Positions 20,883 through 32,642 of a DNA stretch of 64,000 nt are shown in pieces. Every line of letters starts with the position of its first letter. Positions within the stretch are counted from its first letter, which is position 1. The notes beneath the pieces are model-generated. The model did not search any database. It was not told the DNA's origin and was given only the letters and a program-made list of their open reading frames with translations. The position numbers were made by a program, and so were the translations under genes. The DNA comes from Megamerina dolium (lineage: Eukaryota; Arthropoda; Insecta; Diptera; Megamerinidae): the NCBI GenBank assembly GCA_963854835.1, contig OY978530.1:35292639-35356638 (forward strand), written 5' to 3'.

Positions 20883-21780
20883 TCATGTATCATCAAGTGG
20901 GGGAGTGTTCTGTATAAGCAGATCCGATAGTCGAACGGCAAATGCATCTGCTGTCTCTGGTGATCGCAGCTTACTGGCGTCGAGCTTTCTATGTGTGGGA
21001 CTTCTCTTATTATTTGCGACACATAAACTTGTTCTCACCTTAGCTGCAACAAGGTAGTGATCCGAGTCGATGTTGGCACCATGGATCGATTTCACGTCCA
21101 TCACACTGGAAACATGCCTTCCGTCAATCACCACATGATCAATTTGGTTTCTTGTACGTTGATCTGGAGACAGCCATGTCACTTTGTGGATGTCGAGATG
21201 CTGGAATCTGGTACCACCAATTACCATGTTTCGTGCTGCGTGCCTCATTCCGTTATCGGAGGTGTTCTGGTGGAGGCCGAATTTTCCGACAGTTGGACCA
21301 AAAGTACCTTCCTTGCCCACCCTGGCATTAAGGTCGTCAATCACGATTTTGATATCGTGGCGGGGGCAGCGGTCGTAAGCTTCTTCGAGGCGCTGAAAGA
21401 AGCTCTCCTTGGTCACATTGTCCTTCTCATCCGCAGGAGCGTGGGCACATATAAGGCTGATATTGAAGAATTTTGTCTTAATGCGGATTGTGGCCAGCCG
21501 CTCATTCACAGGCGTGAACTGTGAAACAAGATGTCGTTGTCTCTTGCCGACCAAAAATCCACATCCTAATTCGTGCCTTTCAGCATGGCAACTGTAGTTG
21601 ATGTCACAGGACGCTCTTTTGGAGCAGCCCTGTCCCGTCCATAGCATTTCCTGGAGAGCGGTGATGTCAGCTCTGTATTTTTCGAGGACATGAACCAGCT
21701 GGATAGAGGCACCCTCCCTATAAAGGGACCGGACATTCCAGGTGCATATCCGTAAATCATGGTTCTTTTTTCGTTTGCGG
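20883..21780 (-). pseudogene. Endonuclease domain, RTE copy C
   Basis: The main frame 21647-20883 (254 codons) carries GCGFLVGKRQRHL, FNISLICAHAPADE, DDLNARVGKEG (usual GDFNA altered), TRNQIDHVVIDG and DSDHYLVAAKV. The first block (DLRICTWNV equivalent) lies upstream at about 21,765 in another frame, so one indel separates them. The most complete endonuclease of the family here. Confidence 0.8.
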
Positions 21781-22172
21781 GGGTCATCAACAAGGGGGTA
21801 GTCCGTTCCCGAGGCATTATTACATTATTCACTGGTTTTTTTATGTGGCGTGTCCCAAACCCAACGCACAACCTCTAACCGAGGAGATTTTCGCCACTCA
21901 CTTCAGCCGCCTCCCAGCGGGTGTCAGGAGGACGTTGCCCGGTGGTCGCCACGTGGAGGGCCCCCATTAATAATAATGAAGGCGCCATCATATAGTAGGC
22001 AGAGCAAGCTACATGACTACTCCTCATTAATAAATAAAGGTATCATCTCATAGCGCTCAGATCAAACTACATGACAGTCAGTGAGTTGACTTGCGATGAG
22101 TTCAACAAGGATTGCGCTAGCCCCACCCGGTTGAGGCATTTAGACACGTTACCTTGCGAAAACACCACCAGA

Positions 22173-22690
22173 CCACATACATACACTGATACCCAATATA
22201 AAAATGTGGATCGATATGAATCATGGAGAGGTCCATTTCCGCCTGACCCAGTTCCTCATTGGCCATGGATGCTTTAGAGAAGTCAGCAGACATCATTACA
22301 AGAATGATGCAAAGATTACAACCTGATGAACAGGCAGCACGTACGAGAAATAGCGGAGAGTGAACAACACTCAAAATCCTGCCTTGCGAAGGAATGGCTT
22401 GACTGGTGGAACCACAAGGATGAACAGGATAGTGGTATCGGGGGAGATGGTTTTAGTACGTAGGTACATATATGGGCATAGCCATAACGTGTGAATCGTG
22501 CATGCTGAGTAGTACGGACCACCTTCCAGCGAATCGAAACATAGCTCCAATCCCCGTATGCTTTCTCCTAAGCGTCAGAGAAAGGATGGATTTGAATTAC
22601 ATCTTCAGGTGTATAATTCACCCAGCGAGGTATCTTTATAAGTTTAATGTCGTTATAAAGGTTTAATAATTCCTACCACTTAGTTTCTGA
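22173..22690. other. Unassigned sequence upstream of RTE copy C
   Basis: The plus strand has short frames such as ALEKSADIITRMMQRLQPDE and ESWRGPFPPDPVPHWP. They look protein-like and might be the tail of a LINE or LTR element, but I cannot place them. Confidence 0.3.
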
Positions 22691-22699
22691 GAATAAAGA

Positions 22700-23400
22700 A
22701 AGTACCTCATCCCACTCTATGTTATTAAGCCAGATGCGTTGCATCAAAATTTTAGTCACTACGGTAATAGGCGCAAGCTATCCTACAGAGTTTGGCAATT
22801 ATAGACAGAGCTGTTTCCCGAGTAATTGGTAGAACATTGAAGAAAAATTTGTCGGTTTGCTTTCTAGCTCCGAGTTTTGAAAATTCAAAAAGTTTACATC
22901 TAACAAATGTTCCTTAGGAAGATCATCACATACGATAAATACATTGCTTTTCCATACATACATTGTTTTTCGAAGAATTTGAGCCGCTAAAGGGTGTATA
23001 TCTTGTGTCTCATCGGCGAAATGCAATAATGTACGTATCGCAAGATAAGGAGCGGATTTGATACCAAAAGTTACTGTTTGCAATGGCGGTATTAGAGACA
23101 AACTTGAATAGTTTCCAACGCACGAGTAGTAGTAATCCAATTGTAAAACAGGACAGACATGAAGTAAATCATTCACTATACCCATACGAAGTTTTGCTAG
23201 ATGCAACAACACGAAATTTTGTCGTAAGGCTATCAGATTTGATCACTGGATGATGTGGACGATAGCAATGTTTTGTAGCCTGATTGGGAGGAAAAACTGG
23301 TTTCATATGAGATAGTTCTGCATATTCTTGAACTACTTTGTTGTACAAGATCTTAATATCGGGTTTCTTGAGAAGAGAGGATTCGTTTCGAAGAAACTAG
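22700..23400 (-). pseudogene. BEL/Pao reverse transcriptase, active site lost
   Basis: Frame fragments read YNKVVQEYAELSHMKPVFPP, then YRPHHPVIKSDS, and in 23212-22799 VTFGIKSAPYLAIRTLLHFA and ILRKTMYVWKSN. Relatives have MYVDD where this copy has MYVWK, so the two catalytic Asp are gone. Several frameshifts. Later sequence (REATALSII-like, ITRETALSIIAKLCRIACAY) continues past 22,800. Confidence 0.8.
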
Positions 23401-23785
23401 GTGAGGGCAATATGTCATAAATACCCTAAACTCAGCTCGTTGGCATTAGAAGTTTTAAAAGGAAGGGTCACTACGTATCGAACTACTTCATTGCGACGTG
23501 TGGCGCTTATAAAATTTTTCTCACACCATAGGTCGGCATCTTAAAAAATTTTATGCTTGGCCGGTTTCTCAATTTGGTATAATTTGAAGGAAAATCTGTT
23601 CTTGTAGAAAAACAAGATATTTCAGAGGAGGGAATTGGACTTGTAAGTATCCACCCAAATACCCTATGTTGAGCTGTTAGACTACCTAATAGCTTTCTTT
23701 GTATACCATTAAGAATAATGTATGGGTACAAGTCGGCACCGATAAATATATCTACTGGTGAGGGTCTCCAAAAACCTGGATCAGC

Positions 23786-24379
23786 TCAAATAAGATTTGG
23801 TAGCTGCTGCTGAAAATGATGATTCATTGAATTACACGGTAAATGTTCAGAAATGTGAGGCAAAACAAAAGCCAGAGCCTCTATTTGAATACACGAATTT
23901 ATTGGAGAACCAAGAACAAACGAACAGTGTTTGCTGGAATTGGCTGATGTTGTTTGGTTGATGCCGGAAATCTTGGCATGTGTAGCCATTATCGGTACCT
24001 TCAAAAATTTTCACAAGCGATCTGAGATAAAAGATGCTTCAGATGCTGGATCTATTAAAGCCCGAGCGGTATACGATGAACCTAAGTGGCACACCACTTG
24101 TTCTTGAAATGGTCAGATTCGAAGAATTGTAACCTGGGGAAGAAGTAGTGGACTGTATTTGTTGATGGTATGTATGCGACTCAATGGAGCGTAACCTCGA
24201 TTGAGTATTAGTAGGTAATACAAAAGGCTGATTGGAGCGAGACCCCAAAGCAGTACTAGAAACCGATGCAACCATTGGTGCAGTGAAGCGTGACCCCCAA
24301 GCAGCAGCCGAGCTTGTTCATGGTTGTTCACACGAACGTGATCCTGATGGATTATTCGCTGTAGTCGAAGATTCAGCAT
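23786..24379 (-). pseudogene. BEL/Pao protease region
   Basis: The frames 24379-24113 and 24004-23786 follow gag directly. The second contains MATHAKISGINQTTSANSSKH and ALAFVLPHISEHLP, typical of the flank of BEL proteases. The expected D-S-G-S active-site loop (about 24,045-24,010; LIDPASEASFISDRL) reads D-P-A-S, so the catalytic motif is altered. Confidence in the exact domain limits is low. Confidence 0.65.
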
Positions 24380-25470
24380 TTATATGCAAAAGCGTATGAT
24401 GACGCTTATTACACACAGTGCAACTCTTACAACTTTTTAGCTGATGCGTTCTAAAGAGACAATTTAAGCAATAATATAACCGTTTAACATTTGAATATCT
24501 ATCGGGTATTTGCATACTAATAAAACGCGGACAAGACTGTAAGACATGCGCTTGATTACAAAAAACGCAGTTAGAATTTGACAGATTGGATTTAGAAACA
24601 TTGGCATGATAAGTACTCATTGTTCTTTTTATAGAGTTCACATTAGGAGTAAAAGATTTATTACCAAAATTTGGTTTACTGGTGCTTGGACCTTTTAACT
24701 CGTCGACGCACTCTAGAGTTGGAAACCTTGTAGTGAGAAAATCATAAAGCTCTTCCCATTTTGGTAGAGCTGATTTATTTTTAATACCTTGTTTCCACAA
24801 AGCAAGAGTTCGTTGTGGTAACCTCAGCATACATAAATATACGATCACAGGGTCCCAATTTGTGGTGTCCATCCTATAAACTTGTAGTGAACTTAAGCAA
24901 CTATTTAAACCTCTTTGTAGGGTTTTGAGACTCAGTCTCATGAGAAAGAACTGGCAACTCGAAAAGAAGTTTGGTTTGCGTATTATATATGTTTAGCCTA
25001 AGTTTCTCCATGCTAAATCGAAACCATCATTGGTCAAGGGACATTTTTGAACAATTTCACGAACCTCGCTACTCGTTTTTTGAATTAGATGAAATAATTT
25101 TTCGACGTTACTCAAACGTGAGTTATTTATGTAAATAGCTGAAAATAAATCTCGAAAAGTTGGCAAGAGAGGTAATCTCCGTTAAAATTTTGGGTATCGC
25201 AAGGAGGTAGGCGTTGAAGATTGCATTCTTTCATTCATTTTCGCTAAATATGCGACATAAGTACGAAAAGTACTGTTGTACTTTGAATCGACAACGGTAA
25301 TATTGTCGGTTTGGTTTTATTTTTTAAATAAAAGAGGACACTTATCGTATCTTGTCTTAACTTTGGTCCACAGTTCTTTAAGTTCTTCGCTTTGAACCTC
25401 CAAAGTGTATCTAGTGTGATCCGCAGATTAAATTTACGAAAAATTTTGTTCAAATTTAACTAGCCCATCA
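24318..25470 (-). pseudogene. BEL/Pao gag
   Basis: Pieces in changing frames from 25,460: RYTLEVQSEELKELWTKVKT, PTFRDLFSAIYINNSRLSNV and VEKLFHLIQKTSSEVREIVQ. The 207-codon frame 24941-24318 follows with NWDPVIVYLCMLRLP and the knuckle region CVFCNQAHVLQSC, CLNCLFRTHQLKSC and CNKRHHTLLH. It has the capsid-like and nucleocapsid parts of a BEL gag. At least three frame changes occur in the N-terminal half. Confidence 0.85.
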
Positions 25471-25480
25471 GCAGCTCTGA

Positions 25481-27873
25481 TGAAGTCTTCCAAAAGAGTT
25501 GTCCTTGAAATTGACTATTACGATATGTATAAGTAAATCAAGTTCGCGAAATATTGCTTTTATTTAAACAAAGCCGAAAAGAAAAAACAAAGAAATATTC
25601 CAATGAAGTTGCGATTCAAAAAAAAAAAAAGAAAAAATTTCCCAAACTTTTTGAACCACTCTAATATATCAATAGTATATTTTTACTTATATTGTGTAAA
25701 AAAACGAATATGCAGCTAATTATATACAATGGCTATGTGCAGGTTCAATAAATTTATCGTTTCGATGATATTCATATCCATATAAAAGATTATGCAAATG
25801 CAAAATGCAAAAAGAACAAAACCCATGTAACTTTTATTTAATATGCTGCTATGTAATCAGTGCACATATATATGCACACACGAGAGAGGGTAGGAGTTAT
25901 ACAGGTAATGTCAAGAACAATGTTGACTACCTTAATATTTGTATACCGGTAACAAATAAATTGCGTAAAAATTTAGAAGTATGTACTTATGCAATTAATA
26001 TGTGAAATATTTAGCGAATTTATGTGTCAAGGAATAATCTCAGTTTTATATAAAAGGTACAAAACCTAAGCATAGGTAGAGCAAATGCACTTTCCTTTAC
26101 ACACACCTTCTCCATTTATGTCACTCACAATATTTTTTTTATTATATTATATTATAAATGCTGCTCACTTATGTATGTACATATGTACATCTAGCTACAC
26201 GCACCTTTTATTTGCTGCACCGCTGTTGTGCTTATGTTAAATGATGGGGTTTATTTTTGCACTGTTCACTTCCACGTTGGTTCAGTTGTAGAAGGACCAA
26301 ATGTTCAACCAATTTAATTCAAGTCAATTTTCTGCTGTTAAAAAATATTATCGATGAATTTAGTTGCGTTTGCTCAGATGTGGGGTAACCGCAGAGATAT
26401 ATTCACATGAAATAAAATAATATAAAATGATGCAAATTCCAAGATATTTATTTGTAACAAATGCCACCAAAGGATAAAAGGATTACGCTGTCGAGTATGT
26501 ACAAACTCGCTAAGTAGATGTAGATAATGTCGTCAGTCCGGTTAAAGCAGGATATCAACAGATAATAAAAACTTAAGGCGAAGCATATCATTGTTCAAAA
26601 ATCGAACTATTAAAAGAGCTTTTTCTTTCGTCGTTTTTCAACGAAAATAGCAGTATTGCACAATAATGCACTACTACTGATACACTGCAAGGAAAGATAT
26701 GACTTAAACAATATATATAAAAAATGACCAAAAATGGTCAAATATGGTATGATTCAAGTTTACTGTAGTAGTTGCGGTAGAAATGAGAAAAAGTGGTAGG
26801 GTTTTCACAATTGTATGATAGTCTGAACACTGATTACTAATGATAAGGACAAACCGTTTTTTATATAAAATGTGTTTCAACAAAATATATATTTCATGCA
26901 AATGTTTTCGCATCTAAAACAGGACCAATATACAAGTATATTAAATTGAAATGTGTGATCTGAAACTTTACACAAACTTTTCAGGTTTGGGTATCCTTAA
27001 ACAACTTACGATATATTTGCTAGGTGATTTCATACAAGGTAGTGTTTTGTTCTGCTTCGAGAACATTTCAACATAGTGTTCCAAACCAGGGGTGAAATTT
27101 TTGAACTTTTTTTCGTGATCCACACTAATATATATATGTAAAGATATATAGTATAGTGAAATCGAAACATCAAAGAGGGTATTTTACGCTCAACGAAACA
27201 AAACACTAAAAGGGAATGTCGCATTAGCAGTGAGTCGATAAAGAAAATAAAATCAACAACAACAATAACAACGAATTAATGCAAATTAAATACACAAACT
27301 CATTTACAAACAAAGGCACGTCATAGCAAGCACTGAGGGTGGAACGAAGTGAATGAAATTAGTTAAATCACAAGAAATTGAACAAATAGTAAATAGCAAA
27401 TAATAACAAATGATTTAATACAAAATAAAATTAAATGAATTTGATCGAGAAATACGCCCAAACACAAAGGGAAGGGAAAAGTGTATGAAATTTATAAAGA
27501 GGTAGTGATGCAAAAAGAAAGAACTGGATGGCCAAATCTGGAGATTTTGTGGTTATAGAAATTGGTTTAGCAATAATCTTCCTGATTTTGCGACTACAAT
27601 ATTTTAAAGAGACTTGAACTTGTATTGCAAACAATATGAATAACTTAATGAAAATAACAGCATTTTCGTAACAAAAAATCTAAAGAGGTCAGGGGATTTA
27701 ATGGCTCCAAAACAGGGATTGATTGAAGGAAGAACTCTCAAAATAACTTTCCCAAAGATGTAATTGTATATATTTTCAATATACATTCATATTCATACAG
27801 CATCATTATTTTCACCTAATCAGAGGAAATATGAAAATTTCTTCGACAAAATCGTTAGTGCAATATTTTTCGA
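25481..27873. other. 2.4-kb AT-rich region without a gene
   Basis: Open frames are short and Lys/Asn/Ile/Phe-rich on both strands. An A-rich run (about 25,618-25,636) and repeats such as tatgtatgtacatatgtaca (26,170) are present. I found no domain, no inverted termini and no match to the other elements. Confidence 0.5.
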
Positions 27874-27972
27874 CGGTTGCCGTAGGTCAGTGGTTAGTTC
27901 GTTTGCCTTCTGATTGGTATGTCGTGAGTTATTTACCCAACTGGAGTTCCAACACCCTTCGATAAATCTTTT
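27874..27972 (+). mobile_element. Degenerate head of the tRNA-derived SINE
   Basis: ggttgccgtaggtcagtggttag matches the SINE start (gtagccgtagctcagtggttag), and aacacccttcgataaatctttt matches its segment after the B box. The A box survives as taggtcagtgg; the B box is destroyed. The 3' body is missing. Confidence 0.65.
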
Positions 27973-27975
27973 CTC

Positions 27976-28037
27976 TAGAAAACTTCAAGCATTCGCTCAT
28001 CCGATGTAGAAATTGTCCAAGCTTTAGCGCCATATGT
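27976..28037 (-). mobile_element. Antisense scrap of the RTE-like LINE
   Basis: About 62 bp (gaaaacttcaagcattcgct ... tttagcgccatatgt) match the antisense of the RT C-terminal region in copy C (about 19,210-19,272). It sits head-on against the 5' end of copy D. Confidence 0.7.
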
Positions 28038-28039
28038 GG

Positions 28040-29489
28040 TCTGGTGGTGTTTTCGCAAGGTAACGTCTAACTGCCTCAACCGGGTGGCGCTAGCGCAATC
28101 CTTGTTGAACTCATCGCAAGTCAACTTACTGGCTGTCATGTAGTTTGATCAGCGCTATGCGATGATAGCTTTATTTGTTAATGAGGGGTAGTCATGTAGC
28201 TTGCTCTGCTTACTATGTGATGGCGCCTTCATTATTATTAATGGAGGCCCTCCACATGGCGACCACCAGGCAACGTCCTCCTGGCTCCAGCTGGAAGGCG
28301 GCTGAAGTGAGTGGCGAAAATCTCCTCGGTTAGAGGTTGTGCGTTGGATTTGGGACCCGCCACATAAAAAATCCCCCCCAATGAAAAAACAGCATTGCCT
28401 CGGATAAGGACTACCGTTTTTGTTAATACCCCCCAAAAGAAAAAAGAACCATGATCTACGGATATGCACCTGGAATGTGCGGTCCCTTTATAGGGAGGGT
28501 GCCTCTATCCAGCTGGTTGATGTCCTCGAAAAATACAGAGCTGACATCACCGCTCTCCAGGAAATGCTATGGACGGGACAGGGCTGCTCCAAAAGAGCGT
28601 CCTGTGACATCAACTACAGTTGCCATGCTGAAAGGCACGAATTAGGATGTGGATTTTTGGTCAGCAAGAGACTACGACATCTTGTCTCACATTTCACGCC
28701 TATGATAGAGCGGCTGGCCACAATTCTCATCAAGACAAAATTCTTCAACATCAGCCTTATATGTGCCCATGGCCGACGGATGAGAAGGACAATGTGACCA
28801 AGGAGAGCTTCTTTCAACGCCTCGAAGAAGCTTACGACCGCTGTCCCCGCCACGATATCAAAATCGTACTTGACGACTTTAATGCCAGGGTGGGCAAGGA
28901 AGGTACCTTTGGTCCAACTGTCGGAAAATTCAGCCACCACCTACACCATGGCTGTCTCCAGATCAACGAACAAGAAACCAAATTGATCATGTGGTGATTG
29001 ACGGAAGGCATGTTTCCAGTGTGATGGACGTGAAATTGATCCGTGGTGCCAACATCGACTCGGATCACTACCTTGTTGCAGCTAAGGTGAGAACAAGTTT
29101 ATGTGTCGCAAATAACAAGAGAATTCCCACACGTAGAAAGCTCGACGTCAGTAAGCTGCGATCACCAGAGACAGCAGATGCATTTGCCAATCGACTATCG
29201 GATCTGCTTATACAGAACACTCCCCCACTTGATGATACATGCGCATGGTGGACACATATATCCCATTCCAAGACTACTGCTGCGGAGGAGGTAATCGGTT
29301 ACTACCGGCCTCTGAGGAATGAGTGGTATGATCAGGAGTGTTGCGACGCAACCGCAGAGAATGATGCCGCCTACAGAAAAACCCTGCATGCAGGCGCAAC
29401 GCGAGCTGTTAAGGAGCGGAGGTTAGAGGTTGTGCGTTGGGTGCGTTGGGTGCGTTGGGTGCCACTCACTTTAGCCGCCTCCCAGCTGG
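28040..29489 (+). mobile_element. RTE-like LINE, copy D (rearranged, no RT)
   Basis: Starts at the family 5' end (TCTGGTGGTGTTTTCGCAA), has the full 5' UTR and endonuclease, and stops at AVKERR in the linker before the RT. A deletion of roughly 110 bp removes the block after GKFS. At 29,420 the sequence jumps back into 5' UTR sequence (aggttagaggttgtgcgttg), with tgcgttggg three times in tandem. It then turns into the antisense of the 5' UTR (29,464-29,489). Confidence 0.8.
28420..29419 (+). pseudogene. Endonuclease domain, RTE copy D
   Basis: The frame 28420-28797 has HDLRICTWNVRSLY, ITALQEMLWTGQG and GCGFLVSKRLRHL. A frame change leads to 28647-28997 (DDFNARVGKEG), then the deletion, then 28991-29419 with DSDHYLVAAKV and EVIGYYRPLRNEWYDQEC. 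Only the endonuclease and linker are present; the RT was never copied or was lost. Confidence 0.75.
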
Positions 29490-29509
29490 TTAGAAGTACT
29501 AACTACTAA

Positions 29510-30636
29510 ATATATATACTTAGATCTGAATAATATTTTATAGAATCGATAAATTTCCCTAGATCAGCAGTATGTCGGCATGAGACAGTAAAATTTCGCA
29601 AGAGATGCCAGCGAAACAATATTAACAGCATCAGCACAATTAACAGCATTAGCAACATTAGTAACATGGCACAAAACTATACTTAATGACAAACAAACAG
29701 AATGCTAATTCTAACTTGACAGCAAATAAACAAACAAGTATATCTGACGCGGTACCGTTCAGAGAAACAAACAAAACTAAATACAGCATAAGCAGCAAGA
29801 GCATTAGGATCAACACCAACTATATCAGTTTTAACTATAATGATGATGATAAAAACGATCGACAATTAATCAAAGTGCACATCAATTGAACGTTTTTCTT
29901 GAGAGAGCAATCTAATATTTGCACAAGCAGCATCTTTAGAATCAACAATAATAACTACGCAACAACAAGATCCATAGCCCACATAAAATATGGTAGAACC
30001 AGGTATCGCAGTGGTAATAAAACTTGATATTAAACACTCAATATTGCTCCAATAGTTAACCACTCAGACTAGGAGCTCATAGTGTACCATCAACGATATT
30101 GCTTGGCAGTGCGGCAGACATAAAAACTATTGTGCAAGCTATTGTCAGCACCATCCCATTAATAATTCAACAATTAAAATTCTTGAATCGAATCATCAAA
30201 ACAAGCCATACACAAAGAAACCCACAAGCACACCACACCAAAATTCACTCAAAACTCAATAATGTCCCAAAACTAGCCTACAAAAAGCACATCCCATTTT
30301 GACAACTCTACCATTACTACAAATCAACAACAGTACCTTAATGAAGAAAAATTCCAACCACTAGCCGTAGGCAACAAAAATAGTTTACTCCAAAGCACAA
30401 TAGACAAGAACCAACATCTCCATCAAGAGGATAACAATCATGGGACCAAAATACCAGAAAGCAAATATAATAATAATAACAATTATTATTATAATTATTA
30501 TTATAATAATAGTAATATAATGATTATTATAATCATTATTATTATTTTATTAAGAATTTATAAATATTGGTAAAATATTGTAATTATCATAGAAAAAATT
30601 ATTATTATTTCGTAATCATATTTTTTTCTTTCTAAT
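29510..30636. other. Possible 3' internal region of an LTR element
   Basis: Low-complexity sequence with aacagcat/aacatta-type triplets and an AAT/ATT-rich palindromic stretch (30,467-30,547). It leads to a purine-rich tract and LTR-like start at 30,637. Short plus frames (for example TIVQAIVSTIPLIIQQLKFL) are open but unrecognised. I cannot assign an env or other gene. Confidence 0.35.
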
Positions 30637-31049
30637 AGAAGGGAGGGATGTTGTAAGCCAAAATGTGGACACATACACTTTTTGCCTTGCTCATTATTAC
30701 TCATGTGTGTGAATGTAAAATGCACAGACGTGTTTATTTCGCTCAACTCTTTGTAGCTTATTTCACAGTGATAATTAGTATATATGTTCCTGAACATAGC
30801 GATAGAAAATACTCATCACATTAGTGTATTGTTTCAAGACAATAAATTAAAAATAAACCAATAAAAAAGGAAAAATACAAAAAGAAATTATAAACCATAA
30901 TCAAAACAAAAAATAACAGTGCCTTGATGAGTGTTAAACGTTCTCCCCAACCCGAGCGAAGGCTCTCCTTTTCAAATGCACAAAAAAAATAGCATAGATC
31001 TATGCCCGTCTCGCTCGAGTGCACAAGAAACTAATACGTTACCTACAAC
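30637..31049 (+). mobile_element. LTR candidate with polypurine tract
   Basis: agaagggaggga (30,637-30,648) is a good polypurine tract directly followed by TGTTGTAAGCC, a typical LTR start. The downstream sequence holds aataaa signals (about 30,841-30,862). A possible end is ttacctacaac at 31,049, about 401 bp from the start. No second LTR or target duplication is visible, so the right edge is a guess. Confidence 0.45.
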
Positions 31050-31104
31050 GGGTAAAAATATAAATAGTGAGATCATGTTTAATACTCTCTAATCTGAAGA
31101 TCCT

Positions 31105-31400
31105 GTTATGCTCTCAGCAAAACCTCAGCCTTCAGATTTATCTTGGAGTGCGCAATGCTCCTCTCCCAACATGGTGACAACTCCTATATCGCACAGTGCC
31201 CCAAAAACAACACCAACACAAAACGTCATATTGCGGAAACATTATTTCAGCAACAATGTTTATGTCGCATGTCAAACACTGAGGAGAGGGAACTATAGCA
31301 GCATCAACATCAATTGCAGTATCAGCAACAGCATCAACAGCAGCAACAACAACGGCAACATCAACATCAACAGCAACAACAACAGCAAAACAATTTACTT
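31105..31400 (+). repeat. CAG/CAA-rich (opa-type) triplet tract
   Basis: About 31,300-31,400 is a mixed CAA/CAG/CAT run. In one frame it reads as a Gln/His-rich stretch, interrupted by a TAG just before it. That frame is open upstream from about 31,159 (KRHIAETLFQQQCLCRMSN). It may be a gag N-terminus of the LTR element or a host-like opa repeat; neither is proven. Confidence 0.5.
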
Positions 31401-31428
31401 GTTATTTTTGTTACTTACTTGTTACTTG

Positions 31429-32480
31429 TTTCAATTGAAAAGAAATTCAGTCATTTTGGATAGGAGCTACCACAAACAGTGGGCGTGGCTCGCCCATTTC
31501 TTGTAAATCTACTTATCTTTACAATGCTAATTGATAACGTAAATATGGTTGTTCTACGCTAAATAGGTTGTAAGTTATAACGATAAAAACAATTTTTTTT
31601 ATTTCCTCGACTTTGTATGGGAGTCACATAAAGGAGTGGGCGTGGCACGCTGATTTTTTACTAGATTATTTCCGACTATCATATTAATCTAAGTGTCAAT
31701 TATGGTTATTCTAGACAGAAGATTACAGAAGTTGAAGCTGTTTCAATTTAAAAGAAATTCAGTCATTTTGTATGGGGGCTACTATAAACAGTAGGCATGG
31801 TACGCCAATTTCCCTTGAGTGTAGTTGCTCTTACAATACTAATCCGCACAGTAAATCTCGTTGTTCTACGCTAAGTAGTTTATAAGTTATGGCACTTAAA
31901 AGTTTTTGTTTAATTCCCTCGACTTTGTATGGGAGCCCCAATAAGAAGTGAGCGTGGCACGCTGATTATTGCCAGATTATTTCCGTCTACCATATTAATC
32001 TAATGTCAATTATGGTTATTCTAGACAGAAGATTGCAGAAGTTACAGCTATTTCAATTTAATAGAAGTACAGACACTTTGTATGGGAATTACTATGATAG
32101 GTAGGTGTGGCTCGCCTATTTTCAGCAAAGTTATGTAACAGTATAATATAACTCCACGTACCAAATATTGTTGGTCCAGATGATATATTAAGTGAGTTAT
32201 AGCAAAGGCGTATGGGCGTGGTTATTGACCGATCATACCCAATATCAATCCAATTTGTACTCTTGGATAATAGGTTACTTATGCCAAATTTCGTCAAAAT
32301 AGCTCAATATTTGCTTAAGTTATCGTTCGAACCAGCCACGTGACGGACATCGTTAAATCGAAATTTTAAGCGACGTTTTTCACGAATATATATAGTTTTC
32401 TATATCTCCGGAGATTCCTTCAAGTGGTTACAAACATCTGACCGAAATGAATATACCATGTATATTACATTATGCAGAGT
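31429..32480. repeat. About 310-bp tandem repeat with GGGCGTGGC motifs, plus tail
   Basis: Units begin with tttcaatt(g/t)aaaagaaatt at 31,429, 31,741 and 32,051 (periods 312 and 310). Inside each unit the motif tttgtatgggag...gtgggcgtggc occurs twice, so each unit is itself a diverged doubling of about 155-170 bp. The third unit is partial. The tail (32,200-32,480: gtgggcgtggttattgaccg, ccaaatttcgtcaaaatagc) resembles a repeat I remember as common in fly genomes. No coding content. Confidence 0.75.
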
Positions 32481-32642
32481 ATAAAAAGTAGCTCACGTGC
32501 AAACAGGTATTGAAAGATATACACAAATAATTAAACTTAAATTAAGCCCTCAAAAAAATAACAATAGTCCATACAAAATGCAAAAAGTTTAAACAGTAAC
32601 AGATTTCATGCTTTGCAAGATGAAAGTGATAATGCTGAAGAA

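Larger units (their letters stand above)
18829..22172 (-). mobile_element. RTE-like LINE, copy C (full length, 3.34 kb)
   Basis: The only copy with both ends. Its 5' end (reverse complement of 22172) starts TCTGGTGGTGTTTTCGCAA, the same start as copies D (28040) and E (38251), so this is the true 5' end. Its 3' end finishes ...tggccacagaagtaagtaagtaa at 18829, a short tandem tail typical of RTE-type LINEs. The order is 5' UTR of about 390 bp, endonuclease, RT, C-terminal domain. Frameshifts make it inactive. Confidence 0.85.
22690..25480 (-). mobile_element. BEL/Pao retrotransposon, gag-protease-RT remnant
   Basis: Order on the minus strand from 25,480 down: gag body, gag zinc knuckles, aspartic protease, RT. 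This is collinear with BEL/Pao elements. Integrase and LTRs are not seen; RTE copy C and unassigned sequence lie beyond the RT. It is a better-preserved copy than the remnant at 1-980, but every domain is frameshifted. Confidence 0.85.
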
